From Streptomyces sp. NBC_01341 (GTDB lineage: Bacteria; Actinomycetota; Actinomycetes; Streptomycetales; Streptomycetaceae): DNA of 64,000 nucleotides. Positions 42,199 to 50,964 of the stretch are shown here, in pieces (the first letter of the stretch is position 1; each line of letters begins with the position of its first letter). The stretch spans positions 310,001 through 374,000 of the forward strand of contig NZ_CP108364.1 of assembly GCF_035946055.1 (NCBI RefSeq). Direction: 5' to 3'. Position numbers and translations under genes: made by a program. The notes beneath the pieces were generated by a model, which searched no databases, was not told the DNA's origin, and was given only the letters and a program-made list of their open reading frames with translations.

Positions 42199-43026
42199 AT
42201 GCGAATGAATCCCTCAAGTGCCGCGAACCGGCCATCACGGTTCGGCCGGCTGCACCGCATGATCAGCCACTCCGCGCCAGGGCGCGGATGGCGGAGGGGC
42301 CGCGAGCTCGAACTTGGGCAGCGAGCTCTGAGCTTCGCCGCGCTCGGATTCCTCACACTCATCCCCCTCCTGATCATCGTCTCTGCGGCGGACCGGCGCG
42401 GGCAGGGGTTCGCCCAGTGGCTGGGCCAGGCGCTCGGCGTGTCCGCCGCCTCCCAGAAGCACGTCGAGAAGTTGTTCGCACTGCCCGGCCAGGCACTGCA
42501 GACAACGACCGCCTTCGGCCTCGCCGCGCTCGCGGCGTTCGGGCTGAGCTTCGGGTCCGCAGTACAGACCGGCTACGAGAAGGTCTGGGACCTGGTACCG
42601 GCTCGCTGGTGGGCGACATGGCGTCATCTGGCGTGGCTCGGAGTTTTCGCCGGATACGTCTTCGTGTCCGCCACGACCAGGCTGCTGCACACCCCTCTGG
42701 GCGGGGTCCTCGCGTCGGTGAGCGCTGTCCTCTTCTTCTGGTGGTCGCAGCGCCTGCTGCTGGGCGGGAGGGTCCGCTGGGTTGCGTTGTTGCCCGGCTC
42801 CGTACTCACGGTGATCGGACTGCTCGGCCTTCGCGTCTTCTCCAGGATTGTCTTCAGTCCGTTGATCGCTTCCAGCACCGCCAGCTACGGCCCGGTGGGA
42901 ACCGTCCTGATCCTCCAGTCCTGGCTGGTCGGCGTGGGCGTCGTCGTGTTCGGAGGGGCGCTGGTCGGACGCATCCTCCATGAGGAGTTCCCTCGGGTGT
43001 CGAACGCGCTGGGGCGGCGGAGATGA
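42199..43026 (+). CDS. YihY/BrkB-family inner membrane protein, 275 aa
   Basis: About six membrane helices are visible, starting with the family's RALSFAALGFLTLIPLLIIV and ending with LQSWLVGVGVVVFGGALVG. GYEKVWDLVPARWWATWRHL is the usual cytosolic linker. The family was once called RNase BN by mistake; its real role is unknown, possibly transport or envelope integrity. ATG 42199 or ATG 42205 could start it. It converges on the clpP operon. Confidence 0.85.
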   Translation: MRMNPSSAANRPSRFGRLHRMISHSAPGRGWRRGRELELGQRALSFAALGFLTLIPLLIIVSAADRRGQGFAQWLGQALGVSAASQKHVEKLFALPGQALQTTTAFGLAALAAFGLSFGSAVQTGYEKVWDLVPARWWATWRHLAWLGVFAGYVFVSATTRLLHTPLGGVLASVSAVLFFWWSQRLLLGGRVRWVALLPGSVLTVIGLLGLRVFSRIVFSPLIASSTASYGPVGTVLILQSWLVGVGVVVFGGALVGRILHEEFPRVSNALGRRR

Positions 43027-43150
43027 GCCGTCGGTGCGCTCGGGTGACGTTTCCGGACCCGAGCCCCGACCACGACCCCGCCGGTACAACGCCCGACGGA
43101 CGGAAATCCGCCGGGCAGCCCGTCCAGTGCCCGGGCGCACCAGGAGCCGT

Positions 43151-43756
43151 TCAGGCGGTGGTCACCAGGCGGCGGCTGAGGACCTCGTCGGCCAGCCCGT
43201 ACGCCACCGCCTCCTGCGCGGTGAGGATCCTGTCCCGGTCTGTGTCGGCGCGGAGCGTGGCGGCGTCGTGCGGGGTGTGCCGGGCCAGGACCTCTTCGAC
43301 CTGCGAGCGGACCCTCTGCATCTCCGCGGCGTGGAGCCGCAGATCGGAGACGGTGCCCTGCTGCCCGCCGCTCGCCGGCTGCCCCAGGAGCACACGGGAG
43401 TGCTCCAGGACGAACCGCCGGCCGGGGTCCCCGCCGGCGAGCAGCACCGCCGCGGTCGAGGCGGCCTGGCCGACGCAGAACGTCGCGATGGGGGCCGACA
43501 CGAAGCACATGGTGTCGTAGATCGCCATGAGCGAGGTGGACGATCCGCCCGGGGAGTTGAGATAGATCGCGATCTCGGCACCGGGGTTCGCCGACTCAAG
43601 GTGGAGCAGCTGGGCGATGACCACGTTGGCGACCCCGTCGTCGATCTCCGTGCCGATGAAGATGATCCGCTCGGACAGGAGGCGGCTGAAGACGTCGTAG
43701 GACCGTTCCCCCTGGGGCGTGCGCTCGACGACGTTCGGAATCGTGTACTGGCCCAT
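43151..43756 (-). CDS. clpP: ClpP-like protease subunit lacking the catalytic His, 201 aa
   Basis: This is the second gene of a two-gene clpP operon; its start lies 1 nt after the stop of the first. The fold motifs are intact ([20 protein letters not shown]). Ser100 (VGQAASTAA) and Asp175 (DTDRDRI) align with the E. coli Ser and Asp, but the position of the catalytic His is Gly125 ([11 protein letters not shown] instead of the usual HQP). The subunit is therefore probably inactive on its own and structural or regulatory in a mixed barrel with the upstream subunit, like other actinobacterial ClpP pairs. The gene order resembles streptomycete clpP3-clpP4, in which this would be clpP4. Confidence 0.9.
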   Translation of the reverse strand: MGQYTIPNVVERTPQGERSYDVFSRLLSERIIFIGTEIDDGVANVVIAQLLHLESANPGAEIAIYLNSPGGSSTSLMAIYDTMCFVSAPIATFCVGQAASTAAVLLAGGDPGRRFVLEHSRVLLGQPASGGQQGTVSDLRLHAAEMQRVRSQVEEVLARHTPHDAATLRADTDRDRILTAQEAVAYGLADEVLSRRLVTTA

Positions 43757-43757
43757 G

Positions 43758-44396
43758 TCAGAGTCCCATCCGTCGTCGTGAAGCGGCCGGTCGGACGGTG
43801 TCGAGCGATACGACGACGTGGTCGACCATGCCGTAGCTCTTGGCCTCCTCCGCCGTGAACCACCGGTCCCGGTCGCCGTCCCGGGAGATCGTCTCCGCGG
43901 ACTGCCCGGTGTGCGTCGCGGTGATCCGCTCGACCGCCCGCTTCGTGAACTCCAGGTTCTCCGCCTGGATCGCGATGTCGGAGGCGGTGCCGCCGATTCC
44001 GGCCGACGGCTGGTGCATCATGATCCTCGCGTTCGGCAGGACGAAGCGCTTGCCTTTCGCGCCGACGGTGAGCAGGAACTGGCCCATGGACGCGGCGAAG
44101 CCCATGGCGAGGGTCGAGACGTCGTTCGGGACGAGCTGCATCGTGTCGTAGATGGCCAGCCCGGCCGTCACGGACCCGCCCGGGCTGTTGATGTAGAGGC
44201 TGATGTCGGTACGGGGGTCCTCGGCCGAGAGGAGCAGCAGCTGCGCGCAGACCCGGTTGGCGGAGACCTCGTCCACCTGGGTGCCGAGGAAGACGATCCG
44301 CTGGGCGAGGAGCTGGGCCGCGAGATGGTCGTCGTAACGTGTCGCGGGCGTGTCCTCGTCGGCGGCGCGTGGGCGGTGGGCGAGGTACGGCGGCAT
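43758..44396 (-). CDS. clpP: ATP-dependent Clp protease proteolytic subunit, 212 aa
   Basis: ATG 44396 follows AGGAGG. The full triad is present: Ser103 (GFAASMGQ), His128 ([10 protein letters not shown]) and Asp177 (DGDRDRW). [21 protein letters not shown] and the IGG-like handle region are normal. It forms heptameric rings degrading proteins delivered by ClpX/ClpC. It is the first gene of the pair, with the His-less subunit directly after it, so the two rings probably co-assemble. By order it would correspond to clpP3 of Streptomyces, whose expression is usually induced when ClpP1/P2 fail; I did not find a convincing regulator site. Confidence 0.93.
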   Translation of the reverse strand: MPPYLAHRPRAADEDTPATRYDDHLAAQLLAQRIVFLGTQVDEVSANRVCAQLLLLSAEDPRTDISLYINSPGGSVTAGLAIYDTMQLVPNDVSTLAMGFAASMGQFLLTVGAKGKRFVLPNARIMMHQPSAGIGGTASDIAIQAENLEFTKRAVERITATHTGQSAETISRDGDRDRWFTAEEAKSYGMVDHVVVSLDTVRPAASRRRMGL

Positions 44397-44531
44397 GCGG
44401 GCCTCCTGGTGGTGGGCGGCCGTTTCGGCCGCGGTCCCTCCACACTTGTCCGTCCCGGCCCGCGGAGTCACCTGTCTCTGCCCGCAGCAGATTCGCCACG
44501 GGCAGATCGCTGTTCCACAGGACGGGCGGTG

Positions 44532-44569
44532 ACCGGCTGCCCCGGACGGTCCTTGCCGGGGCAGCCGGT
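44532..44569. terminator. Perfect hairpin in a divergent intergenic region
   Basis: ACCGGCTGCCCCGG and CCGGGGCAGCCGGT form a 14-bp stem with a 10-nt loop. It lies between two genes that point away from each other (clpP at 44396 and the ATP-grasp gene at 44683), where no terminator is needed for either. Confidence 0.6.
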
Positions 44570-44682
44570 GTAGGTACGTCGTCCAGCCGGGGCGCGTCCG
44601 GCCGGCGGGCGTCGGTCCGTGCTCGTAGCGCTGGACGTAATCCGGTGGTAAGCCCGTCCCGCTCCACGGCAGGATCGGGCCC

Positions 44683-45450
44683 GTGCCTCTGATACTCCCG
44701 CCCCGCCTCACCGCCTCCGCCCGCATGCTCGGCGACGCCGCCCGGCGGCGCGGTCTGCGTACCGTGCACCTGCCTGACCGGGAGGTTCCGGACGGATTGC
44801 GCGACGGACGGGCGTATCTGCACGCGGGACCCGCCTTCGCCGACGCCGTGGCGCCCGCTCTGGGCATCGCACCGCTCGAAGCTCCGGCCGACTGGCTGGC
44901 ACACCTGCCGGCGGCGTTCGTGCATCGCGAGATCCGCGCGATGCCCATCCGTGAGGCGTACGGCCTGCGGCGTCCGGCATTCGTGAAGTCGCCCAACGAC
45001 AAGAGCATTCCGGCTCTGGTCTACACGGACGGGTCCCGGCTCCCGGGACCCGACGCCGTCGATCCGGAGACGATCGTGCTGGTGAGCGATGTCGTCGCCT
45101 TCGAGGCGGAGTACCGTCTTCATCTGCTCGACGGGCAGGTGCACACCGGCAGCCGGTACGCCGTGGCCGGACGTCTGGACCTCGCCCCGCTCTCCGCCTC
45201 CGCGCACGCGTTCGGCTCGGAGCTGCTCGCCGCCGCCAGGGACACCCTGCCGTCCGCGATCGTCGTCGACATCGGCGTCATCGGGCCGGGCCGGTGGGCG
45301 GTAGTCGAGGCCAACGCCGCCTGGGCCAGCGGGTGTTACGCCTGCGATCCGGACCGCGCGCTGGATGTGGTGCTCAGGGCCGCCGGACCGGCGGAACACC
45401 TGTCGCAACGGGACAGCCGCTTCGTCAGGCGAGTCTTCCGACCTGCTTGA
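44683..45450 (+). CDS. ATP-grasp domain protein (DUF4343-like), 255 aa
   Basis: GTG 44683 starts a protein with a short N-terminal part and an ATP-grasp core: RRPAFVKSPNDKSIPALVY carries the nucleotide-binding Lys region, LVSDVVAFEAEYRLHLLDG the central strand, and VVDIGVIGPGRWAVVEANAAW the metal-binding DxG and ExN motif. ATP-grasp enzymes join carboxyl and amino groups via acyl-phosphate. The substrate is unknown; similar streptomycete proteins are stand-alone. It is divergent from the clpP pair. Confidence 0.8.
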   Translation: MPLILPPRLTASARMLGDAARRRGLRTVHLPDREVPDGLRDGRAYLHAGPAFADAVAPALGIAPLEAPADWLAHLPAAFVHREIRAMPIREAYGLRRPAFVKSPNDKSIPALVYTDGSRLPGPDAVDPETIVLVSDVVAFEAEYRLHLLDGQVHTGSRYAVAGRLDLAPLSASAHAFGSELLAAARDTLPSAIVVDIGVIGPGRWAVVEANAAWASGCYACDPDRALDVVLRAAGPAEHLSQRDSRFVRRVFRPA

Positions 45451-46028
45451 CCGTAAGGCTCCTGGACCGCTCGCAGCGCGCGTCCGGGACCACCGTGGGC
45501 GATCCGGTCGGGCGACGCTGAAGTGTTCCGGTCACGACCGCGATCGCCCGCCCGGCCGAGCGGGCGATTCCCACGCCCGCTCGTGCGCGAGCGTCCGGTC
45601 GCCTTCGCTCCTCAGCCTGTCGTCGCTCAGAGCGATTCCGTCGGCCCTCTTCTTCATCCCGACCAGCTGCCGGATCCTGTGCGCGACGATCGCCGCCGTC
45701 CTGCTCATCGATCTCTCCCGTGTACGTGTATGTGCGGCTGGGACGCGATCCCACCGCTTGGTTCACGGTGGACCCGATGCCCACTCCAGCGTGCCACACA
45801 CTGTCCGATTTCGACCGATTCGATATCGCACGGATTGCGGGACGGCCCTTACGTGCTGCCCCCGATCCCCGCCCTCCGACGATCCGGCCTTCACAGGCCC
45901 ACACCTGGGCCGACCGGGCTCGGGTACGGCGCGCCCCTCGGCCCCACGGCCGGGCACGGTGGAGGATCGGTGGGCAGCGCACCGAGGCGTTCCGCCCGGC
46001 ACCGCACCGCGACGTGGAAGGTTCTGTC
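45451..46028. other. Long leader or intergenic region without a supportable gene
   Basis: The 578-nt interval has low-quality open frames on both strands and a slightly AT-richer stretch near 45790-45840 that could hold a promoter for the peptide-methyltransferase unit. Confidence 0.4.
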
Positions 46029-46127
46029 ATGGGACTGAGCGACGACCCGCTGTTCCGGCCCGCCGCCGACCGGGCCGGAAGCCTCGTCGGCGACGGAAGC
46101 CCCTGTTGCGCACCGCTCGCGCCGTGA
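46029..46127 (+). CDS. Putative 32-residue peptide, translationally coupled to a methyltransferase
   Basis: ATG 46029 has GGAAGG upstream. The frame has strong streptomycete codon bias (roughly 84% G/C third positions) and ends with TGA overlapping the methyltransferase GTG (GTGA), the usual sign of translational coupling. The peptide MGLSDDPLFRPAADRAGS continues to a Cys-Cys-Ala-Pro C-terminal region (PCCAPLAP). It is not a family I know. It could be a small regulatory or leader peptide, or a substrate for the coupled enzyme; both are guesses. Confidence 0.5.
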   Translation: MGLSDDPLFRPAADRAGSLVGDGSPCCAPLAP

Positions 46128-47002
46128 GCGCCGGTACGGGCGCGAGTGGCGCGGGCGGCGGCCGCTACGGTGAGTCCTTCTTCCGCCCCGAACAGGCCGG
46201 AGAGGGACGACGAATCGACTTCGGTGCCCTCGCCTACGACGATGTCACCATGGCCCGGCTACGCGCCGTCGGGGCGGGCCCCGGGTGGCGCTGCCTCGAT
46301 GTGGGTGCCGGCACCGGAACGGTCTCCCGTCGGCTGCTGCAGGATGCCGGGGTGGCGAGTGTGCTCGCCGTGGACCGCGACGTACGGTTCATCGGTGGGC
46401 GGCCGGTGCCCGGGCTCGAGGTACTGGAAGCCGACGTCACCGCCCCGGGCTTCGTCTCGGGGCGGTTCCGGCTCGTCCACGCGCGCTTCGTGCTCATGCA
46501 CCTGCCGGAACGCGACCGTCTGATCACAGCGCTCGCCGAACTCGTCGCGCCCGGTGGCGTGCTGGTCCTCAGCGATGCCGTCGACCTCACGAGCGACAGC
46601 GCGCCGAGCACGCCCTACGCGACGGCGATGCGGGCCATGTGGAAGGGGCTGCGGGCCACCATCGGCACCGACGTCACCTGGGTGCCGTCGTACCCGAGGC
46701 TTCTGCGTGAGGCGGGTCTGGGATCCGTCGCCGCCGAGATCCACGTGCCGCCGCTGCTGCCGGGCAGCGCCATCAGCCGCTTCTGGGCCGACACCTGGAA
46801 ACGCAGCCGAGCGGCCATGACCGCCACGGGTCTCGTCGACGACGAGGCCGTCGACGAGGCGGTCCGGTATCTGGGGAGCGATGAGTGCGCCGCGGTGTCG
46901 GCCGGCATGCTCACCGCCTGGGGGTGGAGGAGCGACGGACCCGCCACCCCCAGGACCCGCGCCTTCCCTCAGCCGTCCCACGATGCGGATCGAGCGGAGT
47001 GA
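46124..47002 (+). CDS. Class I SAM-dependent methyltransferase, 292 aa
   Basis: GTG 46124 overlaps the stop of the small peptide gene. Motif I is LDVGAGTGTVSRRLLQ, followed by SVLAVDRDVRFI (motif II acidic loop), LVHARFVLMHLPERDRLI and LVAPGGVLVLSDAV (post-motif). The C-terminal half is helical and likely shapes the acceptor site. The acceptor is unknown; it may be a small molecule or the coupled peptide. It converges on the HxlR gene. Confidence 0.85.
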   Translation: MSAGTGASGAGGGRYGESFFRPEQAGEGRRIDFGALAYDDVTMARLRAVGAGPGWRCLDVGAGTGTVSRRLLQDAGVASVLAVDRDVRFIGGRPVPGLEVLEADVTAPGFVSGRFRLVHARFVLMHLPERDRLITALAELVAPGGVLVLSDAVDLTSDSAPSTPYATAMRAMWKGLRATIGTDVTWVPSYPRLLREAGLGSVAAEIHVPPLLPGSAISRFWADTWKRSRAAMTATGLVDDEAVDEAVRYLGSDECAAVSAGMLTAWGWRSDGPATPRTRAFPQPSHDADRAE

Positions 47003-47033
47003 CTCCGGGGGCTGCCGATGGGGAGAGCTGGGG

Positions 47034-47402
47034 TCACGAGGTCGCTGCCTGGATGTCGTCGAGATGGTTCTCGACCCACAGCCGCAACTGCCCGAGGGGT
47101 TCGGCCACACTCTCGCCGAGCGCGGTCAGGTCGTACTCGACGTGAAGGGGAACCGCCGGATAGACGGTCCGGGTGACGAGTCCCTTCTCCTCCAGGCGCC
47201 GCAGCGTGCTGGTCAGCACTTTGGGACTGACGCCCTGCAGGCGGCGCTGGAGCGCGCCGAATCGTTGAGGGCCGCCCTCCATCGCCCCGATGGCCAAGGC
47301 GGACCACTTGTTGGCCAGCAGGTCGAGCACCTCACGGCACGGGCATTGCGCCGCGTACACATCATGGTGCTCGTGCGCGTCGTTGCTGCAGGTCATGGCC
47401 AT
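47034..47402 (-). CDS. HxlR-family transcriptional regulator, 122 aa
   Basis: The HxlR core is plain: REVLDLLANKWSALAIGAMEGG, RFGALQRRLQGVSPKVLTSTL, RRLEEKGLVTRTVYPAVPLHVEYDLTALG. Two Cys in CPCREV near the N-terminus are typical of redox- or quinone-sensing members. It is divergent from a zinc-type oxidoreductase and a perfect 23-bp palindrome lies between them, so it probably controls both genes, perhaps in response to electrophiles or quinones. Confidence 0.92.
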   Translation of the reverse strand: MAMTCSNDAHEHHDVYAAQCPCREVLDLLANKWSALAIGAMEGGPQRFGALQRRLQGVSPKVLTSTLRRLEEKGLVTRTVYPAVPLHVEYDLTALGESVAEPLGQLRLWVENHLDDIQAATS

Positions 47403-47434
47403 CGGGCAGTCCTCGTCCTCGGTGCGGGCCTCTC

Positions 47435-47457
47435 CATACTTCCCATTGGGAAGTATG
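47435..47457. promoter_or_regulatory. HxlR operator, perfect 23-bp palindrome
   Basis: CATACTTCCCA-T-TGGGAAGTATG lies 33 nt from the HxlR start in the divergent region. Symmetry and position fit an HxlR dimer site. Confidence 0.75.
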
Positions 47458-47626
47458 TGCCCTTGCAGGTTACTGCCGCCTCAGAGATAGCGTGAATCCG
47501 TCGATCACCACCGAGCCGGCTCGTCCCGTGGTCGCGCCTGATCGCACGGCACGACGGGCCTTCCGGGGTCGCCCCGGGGCAGTCGGCCGCAGGAACAGCC
47601 CGGCCCGCAGAAGGAGCAGAGGAACC

Positions 47627-48661
47627 ATGAGCCCAGCAGAAGACACGACGATGCGCGCGGTCGTGTACCGCAAGAGCCTGCCCGTCCAGGACCACGAGAG
47701 CCTGCTGGATGCCGAATTGCCGGTCCCCCGCCCCGGCCCGCACGACCTCCTGGTCGAGGTCGAAGCGGTCGCAGTCAACCCGGTGGACTACAAGGTGCGG
47801 CAGAACAGCGACCCCGGCGGGGAGGCGAAGGTCCTGGGCTGGGACGCGGCGGGCACCGTGGTGGCGGTGGGCGAGGCGGTGGAACGCTTCCGGGTCGGCG
47901 ACGACGTGTTCTACGCGGGAGCCATCGACCGTCCCGGCTCGAACGCCCAGTACCAGGTGGTCGACGAGCGGATCGTGGGTCGCAAGCCCGCCACCCTGTC
48001 CTTCACGGAGGCGGCGGCGCTGCCGCTGACCTCGCTCACCGCCTGGGAGGGCCTGTTCGAGCGCTTGGGCTTGCGCGAGGGGGCCATGGAGCAGCGCGGC
48101 GCGCTCCTGGTGACCGCGGCGGCGGGTGGTGTCGGTGCCATGGTCGCGCAGCTGGCACGGGCCCTCACCAGCCTGACGGTCGTCGGCACCGCTTCGCGTC
48201 CCGACAGCGCCGACTTCGCCCGCCGGATGGGCGTGAACCACGTGGTCGACCATCACCGCCCGCTGCCCGGCCAGTTGGCGGAGGTGGTCCCGGACGGAGT
48301 GGACTACGTCTTCAGCACGGCGGGCACCGACCGCAACCTTGCCGCGTACGCCGAGGTGCTGAATCCGCACGGACAGATCGTCGCGATCGACGACTTCGGT
48401 GCCGTGGAGATCGGTGTGCTGAAGTCGAAGAGCATCTCCTTCCACTGGGAGCTGATGTTCACCCGCTCGTTGTACCGGACCCCGGACCTGGTGACGCAGC
48501 ACCACATCCTCACGCAGATCGCCCGGCTCGTGGACGCGGGCATCCTCGCCACCACGGCCACGACCGATCTGGGGACCATCAACGCCGCTCACCTGCGTGA
48601 GGCCCACGGTGTCCTCGAATCCGGAAAGGCCATCGGCAAGATCACGCTCACCGGCTTCTGA
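47627..48661 (+). CDS. Zinc-type alcohol dehydrogenase-like quinone oxidoreductase, 344 aa
   Basis: ATG 47627 is preceded by AAGGAG and GAGG. The MDR plan is clear: GroES-like start (LVEVEAVAVNPVDYKVRQ), AALPLTSLTAWEGLFERL, cofactor motif TAAAGGVGAMVAQLA, and a C-terminal ALATSIAL-like end. Structural zinc Cys residues are absent, as in the ZADH/quinone-reductase group using NADPH. Divergent HxlR control suggests detoxification of quinones or enals. A hairpin follows at 48683. Confidence 0.9.
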   Translation: MSPAEDTTMRAVVYRKSLPVQDHESLLDAELPVPRPGPHDLLVEVEAVAVNPVDYKVRQNSDPGGEAKVLGWDAAGTVVAVGEAVERFRVGDDVFYAGAIDRPGSNAQYQVVDERIVGRKPATLSFTEAAALPLTSLTAWEGLFERLGLREGAMEQRGALLVTAAAGGVGAMVAQLARALTSLTVVGTASRPDSADFARRMGVNHVVDHHRPLPGQLAEVVPDGVDYVFSTAGTDRNLAAYAEVLNPHGQIVAIDDFGAVEIGVLKSKSISFHWELMFTRSLYRTPDLVTQHHILTQIARLVDAGILATTATTDLGTINAAHLREAHGVLESGKAIGKITLTGF

Positions 48662-48682
48662 GGACGCGGCGCAGCTGAGCGC

Positions 48683-48737
48683 CTCCGGGGGGACCGCCCG
48701 GGCACGAGGGACCCGGCACCGGCGGCCCCCCTCCGGA
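48683..48737. terminator. Imperfect hairpin between convergent genes
   Basis: TCCGGGGGGACCGCC pairs, with small mismatches, with GGCGGCCCCCCTCCGGA across a 23-nt loop. Confidence 0.5.
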
Positions 48738-48758
48738 CGGACCGTCGGTGCCGGACGC

Positions 48759-49757
48759 TCACCGCAGGGATCCCTCCAGGACGGCGCGGCCGAGCCGGGT
48801 TCTGTGGTGCAGCACCCGCACGCCCTGGCGCTGTGAGAGCAGTAGCCCCGCCTCGCGGAGCACGGTGGCGTGCCGGCTGGCCGTGGACGGCGCCAGCCGC
48901 AGTGCCGCGGCGATGTCCATCGTCGTCATCGGACGGTCCAGCATGCGCAGGAGTTCGGCCCGCGAGGCGCCGATCAGCTGGGCCACCGGGGCGTCCCCGC
49001 CGCCGTGTCGGCGTTCGAACCAGCCCGGAGCGGGTGAGAGCGGGTGGACGAGGACAGGAGGCAGTTCCTCGTCGACGAGGGCGAGCGGGGCCCGTACGCA
49101 GAAGAAGGCCGGGACGAGCGTCAACGCCCGCCCGTGCAGCAACAGTTCGCGGTCCATCGGGTACGGGGCGCTTAGCAGCCGGTCGCTGTAGCGCCAGCCG
49201 GGCAGTTGGTCGTATCCGGTGAGGAGTCCCTCGGCGCCGTGGGTGAGGACGGCTTGGGCCCGTACGGTCCGGTCCGCTGCCGCCTGTGCGCCGATCGCGG
49301 GCAGGTAGGGCTCGACGGCCACCCGGTGATAGGCACGCAGGGCCGAGCCGAGGCGCTGCAGCGCTTTCGGGCACCCATCGGCGAGCGGCCGTACGCCGGC
49401 GGGGACGGGGCGGCTTGTATGGGCGTGCAGCCGGGTGAGTTCGGCGCGCAGTCTGCGCCGGGGCGTGGACAACAACCGGTCGAGGCCCGCGTCGAGATCG
49501 GCGTCCCCGCGGCCGGGTGTCAGGAAGTCGGGGAAGTACGAGCCGTCCGGACAGAGCCGCGTCAGTGCGCGGGTCACGGACACGAGACCGGCCAGCCGCA
49601 GGGCCGCGCCGACTTCGCGGCGCCAGGCTCCGAACGTGAGGGGCGCCTGCCGGTTCTGGAGGAGGTGGAGACTCAGCGCTGTCTCCCAGAGCGGGTCCAC
49701 ACGAGGCGCGACGCGTAAGCCGGCCAGTTCCCGGCTCGTGAATTCCACCCGCAGCAC
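48759..49757 (-). CDS. ArsR-like winged-helix transcriptional regulator, 332 aa
   Basis: GTG 49757 with GGGGG upstream is preferred over the longer frame. A C-terminal winged helix (RPMTTMDIAAALRLAPSTAS, HATVLREAGLLLSQRQG) is preceded by about 260 residues of the streptomycete 'DUF5937' or ArsR-fusion type (LVDEELPPVLVHPLSPAP). Such proteins put the DNA-binding module at the C-terminus. The ligand and regulon are unknown. It converges on the zinc-type oxidoreductase. Confidence 0.85.
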   Translation of the reverse strand: MLRVEFTSRELAGLRVAPRVDPLWETALSLHLLQNRQAPLTFGAWRREVGAALRLAGLVSVTRALTRLCPDGSYFPDFLTPGRGDADLDAGLDRLLSTPRRRLRAELTRLHAHTSRPVPAGVRPLADGCPKALQRLGSALRAYHRVAVEPYLPAIGAQAAADRTVRAQAVLTHGAEGLLTGYDQLPGWRYSDRLLSAPYPMDRELLLHGRALTLVPAFFCVRAPLALVDEELPPVLVHPLSPAPGWFERRHGGGDAPVAQLIGASRAELLRMLDRPMTTMDIAAALRLAPSTASRHATVLREAGLLLSQRQGVRVLHHRTRLGRAVLEGSLR

Positions 49758-49886
49758 AGCGCACCCCCGGTGGTCACAGACGCTCACAGGCGCCTGCCCA
49801 CCGGGCACTCTACGCGCATCACAGAAATGACGCATGCATGCCAGATTTCCGTGTGCGGCGCACCACAGGTTCGGCCGGAATGTGAG

Positions 49887-49918
49887 GCGGCCCGGCCGGA
49901 AATCCCCGGCCGGGCCGC
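49887..49918 (-). terminator. Terminator of the M23 peptidase gene
   Basis: GCGGCCCGGCCGG and CCGGCCGGGCCGC form a 13-bp perfect stem with a 6-nt loop, just past the stop at 49938. Confidence 0.8.
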
Positions 49919-49937
49919 GTCTGTTCGCCGTGCGGGC

Positions 49938-50738
49938 TCAGCAGAGCGGCACCCCGGGCAGTTGCGCGGCAGGGTGGTCGATGTAGATGTTGCTGATGAA
50001 ACCGTTCTGATCGCGCAGCTTGCTCCACCAGTTGTTGCTGTATCCCTCGGCATTGACGGTGTCGCCCTGCTTCTGGCACAGGACCCGCACGGCTGTGGGA
50101 CCGGCGAGCGTCGTGACGACGGGAGCGCTCACACGGGCGTCGGCGCGGACGTTGACTCCGCTGCCCCAGGTGTTGAACGGATAGCCGCTGCCACCGCAGC
50201 CGTTGTCGCTGGTCAGGTACGCCTGGTTGTAGCTGCCGGGGTAGGACAGGCCCGCGCCGTTGATGACGATGTTCTGGCCCACGCCGTTCAGGAGCTGCTC
50301 GTAGTGGATGTGCGCCCCGGAGGAGTTGCCCGTGCTGCCCGTGACACCGATCTGCTGCCCCTGGGCGACGGACGCGCCGCTCGGCACGGAGTAGGCGGAG
50401 AGGTGGAAGTAGTACGTCGTCCAGCCGCCGCCGTGGTCGATGGCTATGTAGTTTCCGGCGCCACTCGGCTGTGAGTACCGAGTGGCCGTTCCGGCGGCCG
50501 AGGCCAGCACCGGTGTGCCGGCCGTGGCGCCGCCGTCGGAGCGCACGAAGTCCAGTGCCCGGCGCACCTCGGCCGAGTGGTGGCTGTACGTCCAGCGCTG
50601 ACCGCACGGGAAGGGCGCCTTGAAGACGGGCGCGGCCGTCGCGCCCGACTCGGCGGCCTGGGCCGGGACGGCCGACATTCCGGCCATCGCCAGGAGTGCC
50701 ACAGCGAGCAGAGCCGGAAGACGTCTGAGGAACCTCAC
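49938..50738 (-). CDS. Secreted M23-family metallopeptidase with SH3-like C-terminal domain, 266 aa
   Basis: GTG 50738 follows AGGAG. A signal peptide (LPALLAVALLAMAGMSAVPAQA) leads to an M23 domain with the zinc residues of the HxxxD-like segment (SHHSAEVRRALDFV) and the terminal HxH (AHIHYEQ). These peptidases cut peptidoglycan cross-bridges or peptides. The C-terminal 85 residues form an SH3-like wall-binding domain (TWGSGVNVRADARVSAP to NIYIDHPAAQLPGVPLC). The same end is found on the next two genes, transcribed divergently, so the three form a cell-wall set. Two pairs of Cys may be disulfides. Confidence 0.9.
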   Translation of the reverse strand: MRFLRRLPALLAVALLAMAGMSAVPAQAAESGATAAPVFKAPFPCGQRWTYSHHSAEVRRALDFVRSDGGATAGTPVLASAAGTATRYSQPSGAGNYIAIDHGGGWTTYYFHLSAYSVPSGASVAQGQQIGVTGSTGNSSGAHIHYEQLLNGVGQNIVINGAGLSYPGSYNQAYLTSDNGCGGSGYPFNTWGSGVNVRADARVSAPVVTTLAGPTAVRVLCQKQGDTVNAEGYSNNWWSKLRDQNGFISNIYIDHPAAQLPGVPLC

Positions 50739-50964
50739 GAATGCTCCTAGGGGAAGGGGCCCGGACCGGATCCGGGCGAAGGCGCGGTGAGACGTCGGGA
50801 ACGTAACGGTGAGCCGCGCCCCTGACAAGCACGGGAGGGTCTTCTTCGACCAGGAACGAATTGCTTGCGCCTCCGGCCGGGGAGCACCACCGTGGCGGCC
50901 ATACGCCACAGCGCCGCCAGGCCGCCCGGCCGGTGCGCCCGTGCCCCTAGGAGCCCCCACTCCC

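Noticed and set aside
43162..45408. Minus-strand open frame of 748 codons over the clpP pair
   Set aside because: It is out of frame with both ClpP proteins, which have clear motifs in the real frames, and has no ribosome site.
45425..46030. Minus-strand 201-residue frame before the methyltransferase
   Set aside because: It is Arg-rich with no domain or ribosome site, and opposes the coupled peptide-methyltransferase unit.
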